Assembly (NCBI GenBank): GCA_032158295.1
Contig: CM063259.1
Location: forward strand, 12,367,064 to 12,431,063
DNA from: Pycnopodia helianthoides
Lineage: Eukaryota > Echinodermata > Asteroidea > Forcipulatida > Asteriidae
Direction of reading: 5' to 3'
DNA length: 64,000 nt
A program made the translations under genes and the position numbers. Positions 42,545 to 53,607 of the stretch are shown piece by piece (the stretch's first letter is position 1; every line of letters starts with the position of its first letter). The notes beneath the pieces were generated by a model. That model did no database searches. It worked only from the letters and a program-made list of their open reading frames with translations, and was not told the DNA's origin.

Positions 42545-42812
42545 TGGCACTATTGGTAATTACTCAAAATAATTGTTAGCATAAAAACTTACTTGGTAAC
42601 AAGTAATGGAGAGCTGTTGATAGTATAAAACATTGTGAGAAACGGCTCCCTCTGAAGTAGCGTAGTTTTTGAGAAAGAAGTTAGGTTCTCAGTAAAATAT
42701 TTGAATTGATTTTGAGACCTCACGTGTCAGGTCTCGAAATCAAGCAATCAAGCATCTGAAAGCACACAACTTTGTGTGACAAGGGTGTTTTTTCTTCCAT
42801 TATTATCTCGCA
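42545..42812. mobile_element. Truncated copy of the TTAA-type MITE
   Basis: Read in reverse it matches the 38138 element from its right end to the aataatggaagaaaaaacaccc region, then stops abruptly where the palindromic array begins. Confidence 0.8.
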
Positions 42813-43330
42813 TGATTTATAAACCACGTTTTCTGGTGCTCAAATTTTCATGGTTTATAAACCATGTTTTATGATGCTTCACTTTTCATGGTTTATAAAC
42901 CATGATTTGTAAACCATGTTTTATGATTCTAGAAGTTTCATGGTTTATAAACCATGATTTTAAAGTGCATAAATTTTCATGGTTTATAAACCACGTTTTA
43001 TGACGCTTCAGTTTTTATTGTTTATAATTTATAAACCATACCATGTTTTATGATGCTTCAATGTTCATGGTTTATAAACCATGATTTTAAACCATGATGC
43101 TAGAATGTTCATGGTTTATAAACCATGTTTTTAAGGTGCTTACATTTTCATCGTTTATAAACCATGTTTTGAAGGTGCTTAATTTTTCATGGTTTATAAA
43201 CCACGTTTTATGACGCTTAAGTTTTCATGGTTTATAAATGTTTATAAACCATGTTTTATGATGATTAAATTTTCATGGTTTACAAACCATGATTTATAAG
43301 CTTTGATTGGTATATTCATGGTATGTAAAC
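42813..43330. repeat. Array of the palindrome CATGGTTTATAAACCATG
   Basis: About twelve copies of the 18-bp perfect palindrome or near versions, spaced about 40-50 bp apart by spacers such as ttttatgatgcttaaatttt. Confidence 0.9.
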
Positions 43331-43680
43331 CATAAAAAAATTGCCAGCAATTTCTATGGTTTACATCTAATTGTTACAATCCATGGTAAAAACAGGTCAA
43401 AAAAACGCTAAACAATTAATTGACAAACGGCGCCCCATACACGCGCGCGCGATAATAATGACGGTGCCCTTTAAAACATTTGTTTGTGATGTAACAAATT
43501 TACTGGATTACCACCATGAATAATTTCGATCAATTGAAATTTGCAAATACCGATTTGTTGATAAATAGCTTAATTTACGTTAAAAGCGGAATAATTTCCG
43601 GGATTTCGAATTAAAATGCCTTTGATTCGGTGGAATTGTTTTCAACATTTGAAAAAATATATATTTTTAAAGCCAGCTTC

Positions 43681-44006
43681 CGCCCCGCCCATTCCCGTGA
43701 CGTCATTCAATGATGTTGTTCTCGATGAAGGTCACGCGTGAGGTCAAATAAGCCCAACCACCAATCACCCTGACGTCTACTACGCTAAAACACGTTCTAC
43801 TTAGTCTTTGGTTTCTGACTAAGTAAAGAACAAGGAACAACCTTGAGATGGAGTGACGAAACAAAACATAACGTCTGCTAGTGCTATGATGGAAGACCGA
43901 TGTTATTCTTTCAAAAAATAGCAAAAGAACTTTATAATCTCGTCGAAGAAGGAGTTGGACATCAAGTCTAAATTTGTGAACGGCCTGTGATTGTTGCTGG
44001 ACAGAA
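43681..44006 (+). promoter_or_regulatory. Likely RNF7 promoter and 5' UTR
   Basis: Just upstream of the start codon are a GC-box-like cgccccgccc (43681-43690), a perfect palindromic CRE-type TGACGTCA (43698-43705), a CCAAT box (43761-43765) and another TGACGTC (43771-43777). There is no TATA box near the ATG. This resembles a housekeeping promoter; the start site is not determined. Confidence 0.5.
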
Positions 44007-44202
44007 ATGGCGGATTCAGAAGGGGCCATGAAAGACGAAACGTGTTCGACTATGTCGACGCCGCCGGTTAAATCAGAATCTTCGATGTCGAAAGGAGAGC
44101 CAGAAGTGAAACCGTTCACGTTGAAGAAATGGAACATTGTTGCGATGTGGAGTTGGGACGTAGAATGTGACACCTGTGCAATATGCAGAGTTCAAGTAAT
44201 GG
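44007..44202 (+). CDS. RNF7: RNF7 exon 1
   Basis: It contains the ATG (context agaaATGG), the variable N-terminus, the cullin-binding strand and the first RING cysteines (CDTCAIC). The donor is ATGG|gtgaga, phase 1. Confidence 0.96.
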
Positions 44203-47200
44203 GTGAGATTTTGGGAGGATACTTGGGAACATTGAAGAAAGACACGTACGTGGAAAGATCAGATTCAGTTGAAGGGGGGAGGGGGAAGGGGAAAGATTTG
44301 TTTATTTTTAAAACTTGTTGCCCTCCGTCTGTGACTCGGCACTCTAAACTAACAATGACATACACACACATATTAAGGTACTTGGAAGTAAGACTAGAGC
44401 GCTGAGACACAGACATTAACGAGTGTTTGACTGAATCAGGGCCCAATTTCATGGGTTCGGCCTCTGCTTACCCCCTCCTGACCAAAGCTTACGTCAAGCG
44501 TATTTCACAGACACAGGTTTATTTTAGCAGAGAATTTGTGCTTGTGCACACGTGTGCGTTCTCTATGCTACTATGGGGTCTGGACATGTGAAACTGACCG
44601 TTCAAAAACTGTAGTAAATAAGTGCATAAAATATACGGTAGGAGTAGGATGAACGCACCTCAAATTAATGAATTTTCAAAAACAAAAGAACAAAATACTG
44701 AAACCCCATAGGCCGGGTCAAGATGACTATGGGTGTGTTCCTTGCCGACCTTGGACCCTCCTCTTTAATTCTGTATGGAGTTGGTAAGTTGTGCCCGGCC
44801 CATGGGGGCTGGACATGTGAAAAATGCTTCAATACCTTCTATTTGGTTTTGTGCAATTGAATATCAAACGTCAAAACAGCAACTGGTACTTGTTTGACAT
44901 TCCAATGTCCAATGTCAAAAGTCAAATGAGAAATTAACTTTACACTGGTCGATTATCACTGCTTGCCCGTAGGTACTAAAACCCTAGAACTATGACGGAG
45001 TTTCGCTCCACTATCATCTTTACGAAAAGGTTATCAATGTACAAAAACCTATTCAACATTTTTTTGCCATTTTTAAATTATGCACCTACACGGCTACAGT
45101 ACTTTTTTTAAAAACTGGATTGGCCAAAATTAGGCTCCATGTTCTTTGTACTCACAGTGAGCTCAGGTGGTTCCAGAAAATTCATTCCACAAAAAATCCC
45201 TAAGAATCCATTTAGAATCCTTAATTGGCAATTGGCATCGCCTTTCGAAAACAGATATGGCTGCTTCCATGTTTAACGTGTGAACTGCTGATTATTATGA
45301 AAAAGTGCTGTGTGCAGCTTACCAGTTAGGTCTCGCAAACATGCAAGCCTGTATGCTGACAATCAATGGTATAGGCCCCCTAATAGATGTTAAATTTGCA
45401 CCGGGTATAAAGAATATTATTTTGGTTTTACCCTTTCACTGATGTGTGTAAAGCACTGTATACTCAGTACTTCCCCGAGTTCTGTGAAAAAAAAAAAAAG
45501 GGATTCGAACTGCCTCTAGCTACCGGGCAATCGCTGTGGTCTAGTTGGTAAGACATCTGCTCTAGAATGGCAGAGGTCGTTGGTTCGAATCCCACCTGAG
45601 TAATAACCTATATGTATGCCTGTGGATTTTTTTTCATTTTTTTTTTTTCACAGAACTCTGGGAAGTTCTGAGTATACAGTGCTTTACACACATCGGTGAA
45701 AGGGTAAAACCAAAGTAATATTCTTTATCCCTGGTGCAAATTTAACATCTATTGAATTGTTGCGGTATGCCTGCTCAGGGGTGCCAGTCCGCATACAACC
45801 TTACTGACATAGCCAGGGATCACACCCAGTTTCTGATACAACCTGGGCAGCAAAGGGATCATCTTTTCTAAGAGGGTGCAACTTTTTCTCTCAACACTGG
45901 ATTTAGTCGGAAGAGTTAGCTGCAAGATTCTTGTAATATCAATTCTAAACTAGATTTCGTATTTTTTTTCTTTTTTTCAGATGCTTGTTTACGGTGTCAG
46001 ACGGAAAACAAACAAGAAGAGTGTGTTGGTAAGAGAGTAAACATTTTAAGAAACAAACAAACAGATAGGCCTAGACAAATAAACTTGAGAAAAGTTGTCC
46101 CTAGAAATTTTAGCCTGACTCAAGGGTTGAGCCAGGGTTTGGTAAAAGGGTGTCAAAATTTGCTGGGAATTAAAAAAACTTGGTTTCCAAATTGTTAACT
46201 TGCACTACATAATGTTAATCACAGATAAAACAGGGTGTCCAAAAGACACTCAGACACCCCCCTGGCTAACGCTATGGCCTGACCGCTGAAAAGAGCCCTT
46301 GCAGGTGCCGCTACCGCTCAGTTCAAACAATTGAATCGTACATGTGTATACGCGCGACTGCACACAACTCGCAGCCATTGACTTCCCTTTTGCCTCAGTG
46401 AGGGCGCTGTTTGAGCTTGTGACGTAAAATGTGTCTATAGGCCTGTTGTAAGTTAAATAAGAATAAGGTACATGGTGCTGTGACTTGCCTGGTCACTATT
46501 AAACACCTCGTTTGAATTCCACTGGCTACTTTTCGCGACATCACATAGTTCAGGGAATCTTTTTTACCACCAACCCCCAGTTCAGAAGAGTGTGGCACCT
46601 CATCAGAATTTTGTGTATAGTGTGTTTTCTCCTTGACATTTGTATATGCAGAGGCGCAACCCTTACCATGTGACAAATATGTAGCAACACTGGAGTTTGT
46701 ACCCCTCTTTTCTTTTGATGGGAAGTTGCCTACCACCCGGGACCAATTTCATAGAGCTGCTTAAGCACAAAAAGTAGCTAAGCACAATAAAAAAAAAAAT
46801 TTTTAAATTAGCCAGCCAAAATAGCATCCCACATGTACTATTTGTGACTGGTATCCTGCTTATTTTTGTTTAGCAGAAAATATGTAAGCAAAACTTGCTG
46901 CTTAAGCACAAAAAAGTAGCTAAGCACAACAAAATTATGCTTAACAGAATAAAGTTACCAACCAAACTACCATTTCACATGTACAAATTGTGTCTGGTAT
47001 CCTGCTCATTTCTGTTGTATGGTGATGATTGTACAGGAATAATTGGTCTTTGAATGGTTACGGTGTGTTTGCTGACATAAAATGTGATGGGTTTGCTAGG
47101 GCAGGGAACCTGGGGTAAACAACGCTAATTGTGTCTTTTGTTTGTTTTCAGTTGTGTGGGGCGAGTGCAACCATTCCTTCCATAATTGCTGTATGTCACT

Positions 47201-47270
47201 GTGGGTGAAACAGAACAACCGGTGCCCGCTGTGTCAACAGGAATGGATGGTACAGAGAATAGGAAAATAG
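44007..47270 (+). CDS. RNF7: RING-box protein 2 (RNF7/RBX2/SAG), complete gene, 3 exons
   Basis: Exons 44007-44202, 45981-46028 and 47152-47270 join in phase to give 120 residues and TAG; vertebrate RBX2 is about 113. The N-terminal 35 residues are Ser/Glu-rich and variable. From about residue 37 the protein is nearly the metazoan consensus: KKWNIVAMWSWDVECDTCAI is the strand that inserts into the cullin, followed by a RING-H2 finger with C54/C57/C60, C68/C71, C80, C87, H89, H92, C95, C106 and C109. RBX2 binds cullin-5 and recruits charged E2 and NEDD8 enzymes, so it is the catalytic core of CRL5 ubiquitin ligases. WSWDVECDTC and the tail QRIGK favour RBX2 over RBX1. Confidence 0.96.
45385..45755. 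mobile_element. tRNA-like SINE inside a long inverted repeat
   Basis: The arms agatgttaaatttgcaccgggtataaagaa and the reverse, ending at about 45752, enclose a tRNA-like unit at about 45527-45605 (ctgtggtctagttggtaagac ... ggttcgaatcccacc). It lies in RNF7 intron 1. The A and B boxes are good, but the acceptor stem is not. Confidence 0.7.
45981..46028 (+). CDS. RNF7: RNF7 exon 2 (48-bp microexon)
   Basis: DACLRCQTENKQEECV across the junctions: the insert that holds the third zinc site. The acceptor is tttttttcag and the donor GTTG|gtaaga. It is too short to appear as an ORF but fits exactly between exons 1 and 3. Confidence 0.95.
46737..47020. mobile_element. 'Cccaatttcatagagctgc' MITE copies in RNF7 intron 2
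   Basis: Two partial copies in tandem: ccaatttcatagagctgcttaagc at 46742 and a second gcttaagcacaaaaaagtagc at about 46901. Confidence 0.7.
47152..47270 (+). CDS. RNF7: RNF7 exon 3
   Basis: VWGECNHSFHNCCMSLWVKQ and NNRCPLCQQEW, the C-terminal half of the RING-H2 finger, then VQRIGK and TAG. The acceptor is tttgttttcag. Confidence 0.97.
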
Positions 47271-48110
47271 ACACCAGACTAGGGAAACTGTGATTGTACC
47301 TTTAGGCGGGTCAGGATGCCAGACCCTAATGTCACCAGCCAAACCGGCGTTTCTACAGCGAGGCATAAGAACAGGACACCAGTCGAGGTAGAAGCTTGAA
47401 CCGAGTCCAAGTGTTATGTCTGATGTGAGTGTATACAACTGAACGGGGCACCACTCTCATTAAATGGCCCCTGTCTAATTGCCATCTCTACGATGAGTGT
47501 GCACAAGTGAGCGGGACACCAGACAAGTTAAATTGCTTTAAACGGTACCCAGCTATGTTTTTACATTGAGCAAGTACCCCAGACAGATTCAACCTTCTCG
47601 TGAAACCATTTTGTTACTAAATGTTCTGTCTCTGCATCCAAAGAAATCAAACCAGGATAATGCTGTGTGTCTAGATAATCTATGTGACTCTGCTTCAAGG
47701 CCATTCTTGTGCGCCGCTATTTTCTAGCTGTATGGCAAACTCCTGCTTTCCCATTGGCATGTCGGACGGTTTTGATGCTCTATGTCCACAGCTGACAAAG
47801 AGGGCGTGCACATCAGACGCAAATGACAGTTGAGCTCAGCACCCTCCAAGTTCTACATTCATAGAACTGCTATGAATGCAGTAACATAGTTGAACTGGTT
47901 TTTAATCAAAGATGTCCTTGCTTGGTTACAGACTAGTCAGGAGCCTGTGAGACGCCGAATTGCTCTACTAATTGCCTGCATCAGTAAGTCTGGGAGCATG
48001 TCGATACTCTCAGAGAGATTGAACTTGTGTAATGCAATATTTTTTTGTGGATTTTTATGAACTGTTAGAACTTTATTGAAATGAAAACAAAATTAAAGTT
48101 GCAAGCACAG
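47271..48110 (+). other. RNF7: RNF7 3' untranslated region, probable
   Basis: Non-coding sequence after the stop with no recognised repeat. It ends near an ATTAAA polyadenylation signal at 48092-48097. Confidence 0.5.
48092..48097 (+). promoter_or_regulatory. Polyadenylation signal ATTAAA for RNF7
   Basis: A common variant hexamer about 820 bases after the RNF7 stop, in an A-rich stretch. Confidence 0.4.
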
Positions 48111-48344
48111 GATGTTGATCTGAAGCATTTTCCACACATGACTATAATTAAGAAAAGCTGGGGGGGAAGGCGAGGGAATGAAGAATAATCTATACAGAGA
48201 GTTCCATGATTGGTGTATCAAGTAAACTCAATTTATGGCTTCAGTTAGACCAACTGGAATCATTCTTGCTGTGATCACTTATCTAATACAAAGATGACAT
48301 GCTGAAACTATTACTCAACAATCTATTTATTTTAGTAGCAGCCA

Positions 48345-48660
48345 GTTGTCGTGGCGAGTTTTGTTAAGGGAGCGTTCTCGAAAGAGCGTCGTTCTAGAAC
48401 GTTCCCGCCGGCACACGCCAGTAATCCGTTAGACCGTCGGGAAGGATCCTGCTAGACCGCGTCTTTGTGCCGAAGTACGGCAGCCATCCTACACGAGTGA
48501 ATATGCGCATTAGTATTTTTGAGTGTTCCATATGGAACGTTCCACGGGTCCCGACGGAACGGAGCACACGCTGGAATACTCATCCGAACCAATTAGAACG
48601 TTCCCTACCGTTTTGACTTTTTGAGCACTCCCTGAGTCAGCCTGTATTGATGGATTATCT
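48345..48660. mobile_element. Possible decayed DNA transposon
   Basis: Weak inverted ends aagggagcgttctcgaaag / ctttttgagcactccctg and inner gaacgttcc palindromes. No target duplication can be assigned. Confidence 0.35.
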
Positions 48661-49199
48661 ATAGTAAGGTTTTCGTTTCAATTGGTGTGCTGTGACCGTC
48701 TTCGGGAGAATGCTGTGACTCTGATGGTGCATGCTGCGTCAAGGATCACAGAAAAAAAAACGGCTCTAAAAGACGCTCAAATTATAAAATATATGGTATA
48801 TTGATTTATAATAAATTAATATCTTTTTGATATTTACAGTACGTTTGTTAATTTTAAGCTTTTACAAAGTAGTTGTCAATGCAGATTCCCCCGCCCCCAA
48901 AAAGTACTGCAGCCCAAATGCCTTCAGCTGTGACATCATGTGAAGAAGAAAAAATCATTTTCGAGACCCCTGTTGTCAAACCATTGGTTCTTTCCAGCAC
49001 CACCAAAACTTGGAGAGATCATTTAATGGTGGTACCACAGACCTCACTGGATGAAATCCTACTAATTATAGATTATCTTGTCAAAGTTATCGTCGGGATA
49101 TTAGTGTGATGGACCCCTGGAGATTCAGACGGGCGGATCGGTGAATGGCAAAATATTTTTCTTTATTTACACTATTTTTTCAACTTGTATCTACTCTAT

Positions 49200-49545
49200 A
49201 GATGATGTGACCTGTGACATCACATGTTTACAAAAGAGCCACAGAGCCTTGACTTCCGGCGGGCACATTTTGTACACAGCTCAATGGAAGAATACAACAA
49301 ATCTTATGTTTTATGGAGATCACACTGTCTGATTTTCCTCAACTTTTGATATGAAGTAAGGTGGGACATCTCAAAAGCTGTACAGCTGTTGCTTTTGTAA
49401 ATTTTGAATTTATGTCAAAATTATGGCACAAAATATAAATTTTCCCATTGAGCCTGTGTAGCATCTTGCCCGTCAGGAATACCATTATAATGTACGAGGT
49501 CACCACTCTGTAAACAAATGTAACATGGTCTATAGTAACCAGTTG
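49200..49545 (-). repeat. Dispersed repeat, relative of 24500-24925
   Basis: Reverse complement of the CRYZ intron 6 copy: gatgtgacctgtgacatcac at the left to gaccatgttac (reversed) at the right. Confidence 0.8.
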
Positions 49546-50299
49546 GAGGACCACAATGGAAATAAGCTTTTTCTAGCTTTTTTGTGTTATCCTCGACAAT
49601 TCCTCAGTTTTCAATGTCTTTTATGATTCTTGTATTTAATTTACTTGTTTTTGTTTACTTGTTGTATTTTAAAGAATTCTGTGGAGATTGTCTAATAAAA
49701 ACAAACAAACAAACAAACAGTGCTAAAAGGCCTGTGGTATTATTTTGAAAATAAGAAAAGAGCGGCACAACAATGTCCACGCTCTGGTCGCCTTTAAAAC
49801 GGTGCTCTTAACACACTGGCATTTGCGGGTACTTTGGAACAATAAAACAATGCTACCCCAAACAAGGTTTTCTTTGTTCAAGTTGTACACCAAAGAGGAA
49901 TTCTTTAGAAAAGGGAGTAATAGTGTAAGAATGAAAGGACTGCACCTTTGGCCTTGTAAGTTCCTTTAAACAATGGAACAATACTACCCCTACAACACCC
50001 GAAACCACCAGAAGGTTTTGTTTGTTCAAGTTGTAAACTGGATTATTTTTTTTTAATTTGACAAGCTGAACACATAAAGTAGGCTTTATAATTACAAAGA
50101 AACTGGTTATGATTGAAATCTTCACTATACTGAGCAAAACAATATCTGCCCTGCTTAAAAATGTCAAAGATTAATTTTATGATTTTTTTTATAATGCTGT
50201 AACTCTTTGTAACGTGAGTGAAAGAATTTAAATGAAATGATAGAAAGTGAATAAATTATAGAATTTTACCCCCAAAAGAAGTGTTTTCCAACTTATTTC

Positions 50300-50905
50300 T
50301 TGATATAACGGTGCCCCAAAAATGAAGACATCGATTGATTGTTTTAGCCAAACACCTGTAACTTAGCGAGTGTCTTCTACAGTCCACGGACTTTCTTTGA
50401 TTTAATGTTGCTCGGCAAATCAGAGAGGATATTTTGAAGCCGAAAAAATGGCAAGACTTGCAGTTTTTTCAAAACAAGGTTGAAAATGTTTCTTTCCAAA
50501 TCGCCCGATATTTGATAGAGAGCTTAAATGCAGTGCGAGGAGCAGAACGTACTTGGGTCGTCTATCTTGTCAACTTCTGAAGATATTGACTGATTCTTGA
50601 CGAAACGGTGCCCCAAAATAAAGACATCGATTGATCGTTTCAGCCAAACCCTTGCAACAAAAACCTCTTTATTTTGCGAATGTCTTCTAAAATCCAAGGA
50701 CTTTCTTTGATTTAATTTTGAGGCACATCAGAGAGTAACTTCTTAGACTTACCCCTTGCATTTTTTTCAAAAATTAGGTAGAAAATGTTTCTTTCCAAAT
50801 CGCCCGATATTTTATTGTGACATACTTGGTGTAAGTCGTCTATCTTGTCAACTTCTGAAGATATTGACTGGTTCTTGATATAGCGGTGCCCCAAAATTAA
50901 TACAG
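50300..50905. repeat. Degenerate tandem repeat of about 285-290 bp
   Basis: The motif cggtgccccaaaa...aagacatcgattgat...cagccaaac recurs at about 50309, 50600 and 50885 with intervening similar sequence (ggactttctttgatttaa, tttctttccaaatcgcccgatattt). Confidence 0.75.
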
Positions 50906-51778
50906 AGGCTTTCTTTCAGTTAATTTTAAGTGTTTAAAACAATCTCCACACCCAAAGCTCTGTAAGTTTTGAGGCAAATCAACAAAACAATTCCCAGGTG
51001 GATTTACAATTTTAAAGTATAAAACGAATAAAGACAGAAATCTGATTTACATCCAGACCTCGCTTGTCATTTCGTTATAAACAGACTCGGAGCTTTCTGA
51101 GACAATCTTAAGAGTAAGAAAACACTCCAAGCCATTTCTGTTTTACTCGGAAAATCTTTGCCGATATTTGCTCCTTAAATTTGAAAGAAATTTACTTGAC
51201 ACCAAGGCAACCACACAGAAGAAATGACACAAAACAACAAAATATACTTTGGTAAAAACACAATGTCCACCCAAATGAGTTTTCTATCTTTTATTATTAA
51301 AAATGGAGTATTCACTACACGGAGTGTGAGTGGCAACAGACATAAATTTTATACAAACTGTGATGTAGAAACTTTACTTTTTTTTTGACCGACTTAAAAG
51401 CATCAATTGTTTTCCCACTGCGCTGCTCGCCCACGGTCGACTCCACCTACTATCACTAGTCTCCATAACGAACAGAAATTCCAGTTACACTTCGCTTTGG
51501 GATCTCAAACGGACAGATTATTTAAACAACTCTCTTCTGTGCTTGCAGGTTTCAAGTGTTGAACGTCATGCAAGATGCAGGATGGCTGTTTTGCAAAGTG
51601 CTTTTTTAACAAACCATTTGGAAAAAAAGATTTCCACTTCCTTCTTTAGCACCTTAAGCGAAGTGATCCTTTTTCCATGTTAATAACTATTCAGCTTAAA
51701 GATGCTCTCTTCAAACTTTCACTCTACAATTAGTGACATTGTAATCTCACCATTGACCCCTAGTTAAACAAGCTGTAT

Positions 51779-51940
51779 TAGGCCGTGTCCGAATTGGTGA
51801 CTACAACTACGGCTACGGCTATAGCTAGATTTCAGTGTCATCATGCCTTGAAGTATAGTACGCCTTTAGCAACAGCCTTAGCAACAGCCTTAGCAACAGT
51901 TGTAGCTGTAGCAGCCAATCCGGATACGGCCTTAGGCTTT
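51779..51940. mobile_element. 'Ggctacggctac' palindromic MITE
   Basis: Ends taggccgtgtccgaattggtg / cagccaatccggatacggccta. The interior carries ctacggctacggctat and its inverted partner tagctgtagc. Confidence 0.8.
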
Positions 51941-52382
51941 GCATACGTGACCAACTCATGGTCGTAGGTTCAAACTTGCACAGGGTCACTTTTGGGTTCT
52001 TCTACATTTTTGTATCATGCAGCAGTCAAATTTATTAACTAAATGCTCTGAATGTTAAACTGAAATGGTAATACAATGTACCATTGGTTGTTGCATACAT
52101 ACAAACCAGGGCCAAGTAAGACTTTGTGAGTTAGATTGGAACGATGCCCGGTATAATGCCCGGCTCAATAACAAAAATACTGCTGAATTTTAATTCCTCA
52201 AACTAAATCCAATGTTGCTTTGTCACATGCTAGAGGCAAGCTTTTGCATAACAATAGAAGACAGGGCAAACACCCATACACAATTTCAAATACAATGTGT
52301 GGCACAAAGGGTAACGGCCTTTGCTAATCTGGAAGGTAGACTGGTCCCCTGACTTTTATTCGCACGGATAAAGACAGGCACT

Positions 52383-52573
52383 GGCCTAATTTCATAGAGC
52401 TGCTTAAGCACAAAAAGTAGCTAAGCACAACAAAATTATGCTTACCAGAATAAGGTTACCAGCCAAACTACCATGTCACAAGTACAATGTGTGACTGGTA
52501 CCTGCTCTCTTCTGCTAGCAGAAAATTACTAAGCAATATTTTCTGCTTAAGCAGCTCTATGAAATTGGGCCCA
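52383..52573. mobile_element. 'Cccaatttcatagagctgc' MITE, well preserved
   Basis: Ends ggcctaatttcatagagctgcttaagc / gcttaagcagctctatgaaattgggcc enclose the family's usual gtaaggttaccagccaaactaccatg core. Confidence 0.85.
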
Positions 52574-52974
52574 GGTCTTACAAACCCAATGGTTTCAAAG
52601 ATAGACATCACACCAGACTGAAAGCGACGCAACACACATTGAGTGATCACACAAAGTATCATGGCATGCCGGGTCAAAGGTACATCTGGCAGGATACTGA
52701 CTGCCAGGTTCTCAAGGCCAGTATCTGGCATTATTCACTCCGTCCAAAAGTGTGGCGTCACATTATTGGGGTCTAATCTGGAGGTTGCCATACAAACGCT
52801 TGCCCCAAACAATGTGATGTAGAAACATTTTTTTAAAGTCTGAGGGACTCAAATTGAGCATTTAACAGAAACAATGAATTCCCCCAAGGCATTGGGCCCA
52901 GATTTAAAGATCAAAAGACTTCTTTGTGATTGGTCATTATACCCAAGTAAAAAAAACACCAGTTTATCGTCCTT

Positions 52975-53160
52975 GCACTTATCCTTCTTTGTAATGCATC
53001 CTTTTTTTTTTAAATGTTTTTTCATTTTGTTTCTGTTCCCCAAAAGACTATCATGTATTTTCGATCATCTTGGCACCATTCTTTCGACGATTGATTTATT
53101 GAACCATATTTAAACTTCTAAGTTCTACAAAGCCAGCACATTTTCATTTTGGCTCTGTCC
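52975..53160. repeat. Dispersed repeat shared with 16245-16395
   Basis: Both contain tgcatcctttttt, ccccaaaagac, ttggcaccattctt, gattgattta and gttctacaaagccagc in the same order. Confidence 0.6.
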
Positions 53161-53484
53161 TTGAAAAAATTAACACAAAAATCAAAAGGCCCTCATCCTC
53201 TTTTTAAAAAAACCCAGGACGATCAACTGGTCTATTTTTTTTTTAAAACTTGGCCTTAGTACATGGGCTGCCTATTGGTCTCAGGGCTGTTATATTTCAA
53301 TATAATTACAATAAAGACAGAAATTTAGGCAAATTGTCAATTTGTTGTTGTGGTTTTTTTTTTTTAAAGATTGTTGTTAAGAAAGTTTCACGTTTCTTAC
53401 ATGACATAAACATTATAATTCACTTGAATTGAATACATCACCAACTCAAAATGCCACTGACAGCACCAGACCATTTTGCACATA

Positions 53485-53607
53485 AGCCTCAGGCCATGTC
53501 CGAATTTGCGGCTACAGCTACAACGTTGAAGTAAAGGTCCTCCTTAACAACACCCTTAGCAACAATCGTAGCCGTAGCTGTAGCCGCCATTTCTGACACA
53601 GCCTCAC
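53485..53607. mobile_element. 'Ggctacggctac' palindromic MITE
   Basis: Ends ggccatgtccgaatttgcggctacagct / agctgtagccgccatttctgacac. Confidence 0.75.

Noticed and set aside
42813..43330. Regular palindromic repeats resembling a CRISPR array
   Set aside because: The spacers are also repeated and the setting is eukaryotic.
43703..44173. 156-codon - strand ORF
   Set aside because: Antisense to RNF7 exon 1 and its promoter; no protein-like pattern of its own.
45527..45605. Possible tRNA gene
   Set aside because: Good A and B boxes but the 5' and 3' ends do not pair as an acceptor stem, and it sits inside repeated SINE sequence.
52468..52731. 87-codon - strand ORF
   Set aside because: Starts in dispersed-repeat sequence and ends in a MITE; a similar ORF appears in the related repeat at about 62 kb.
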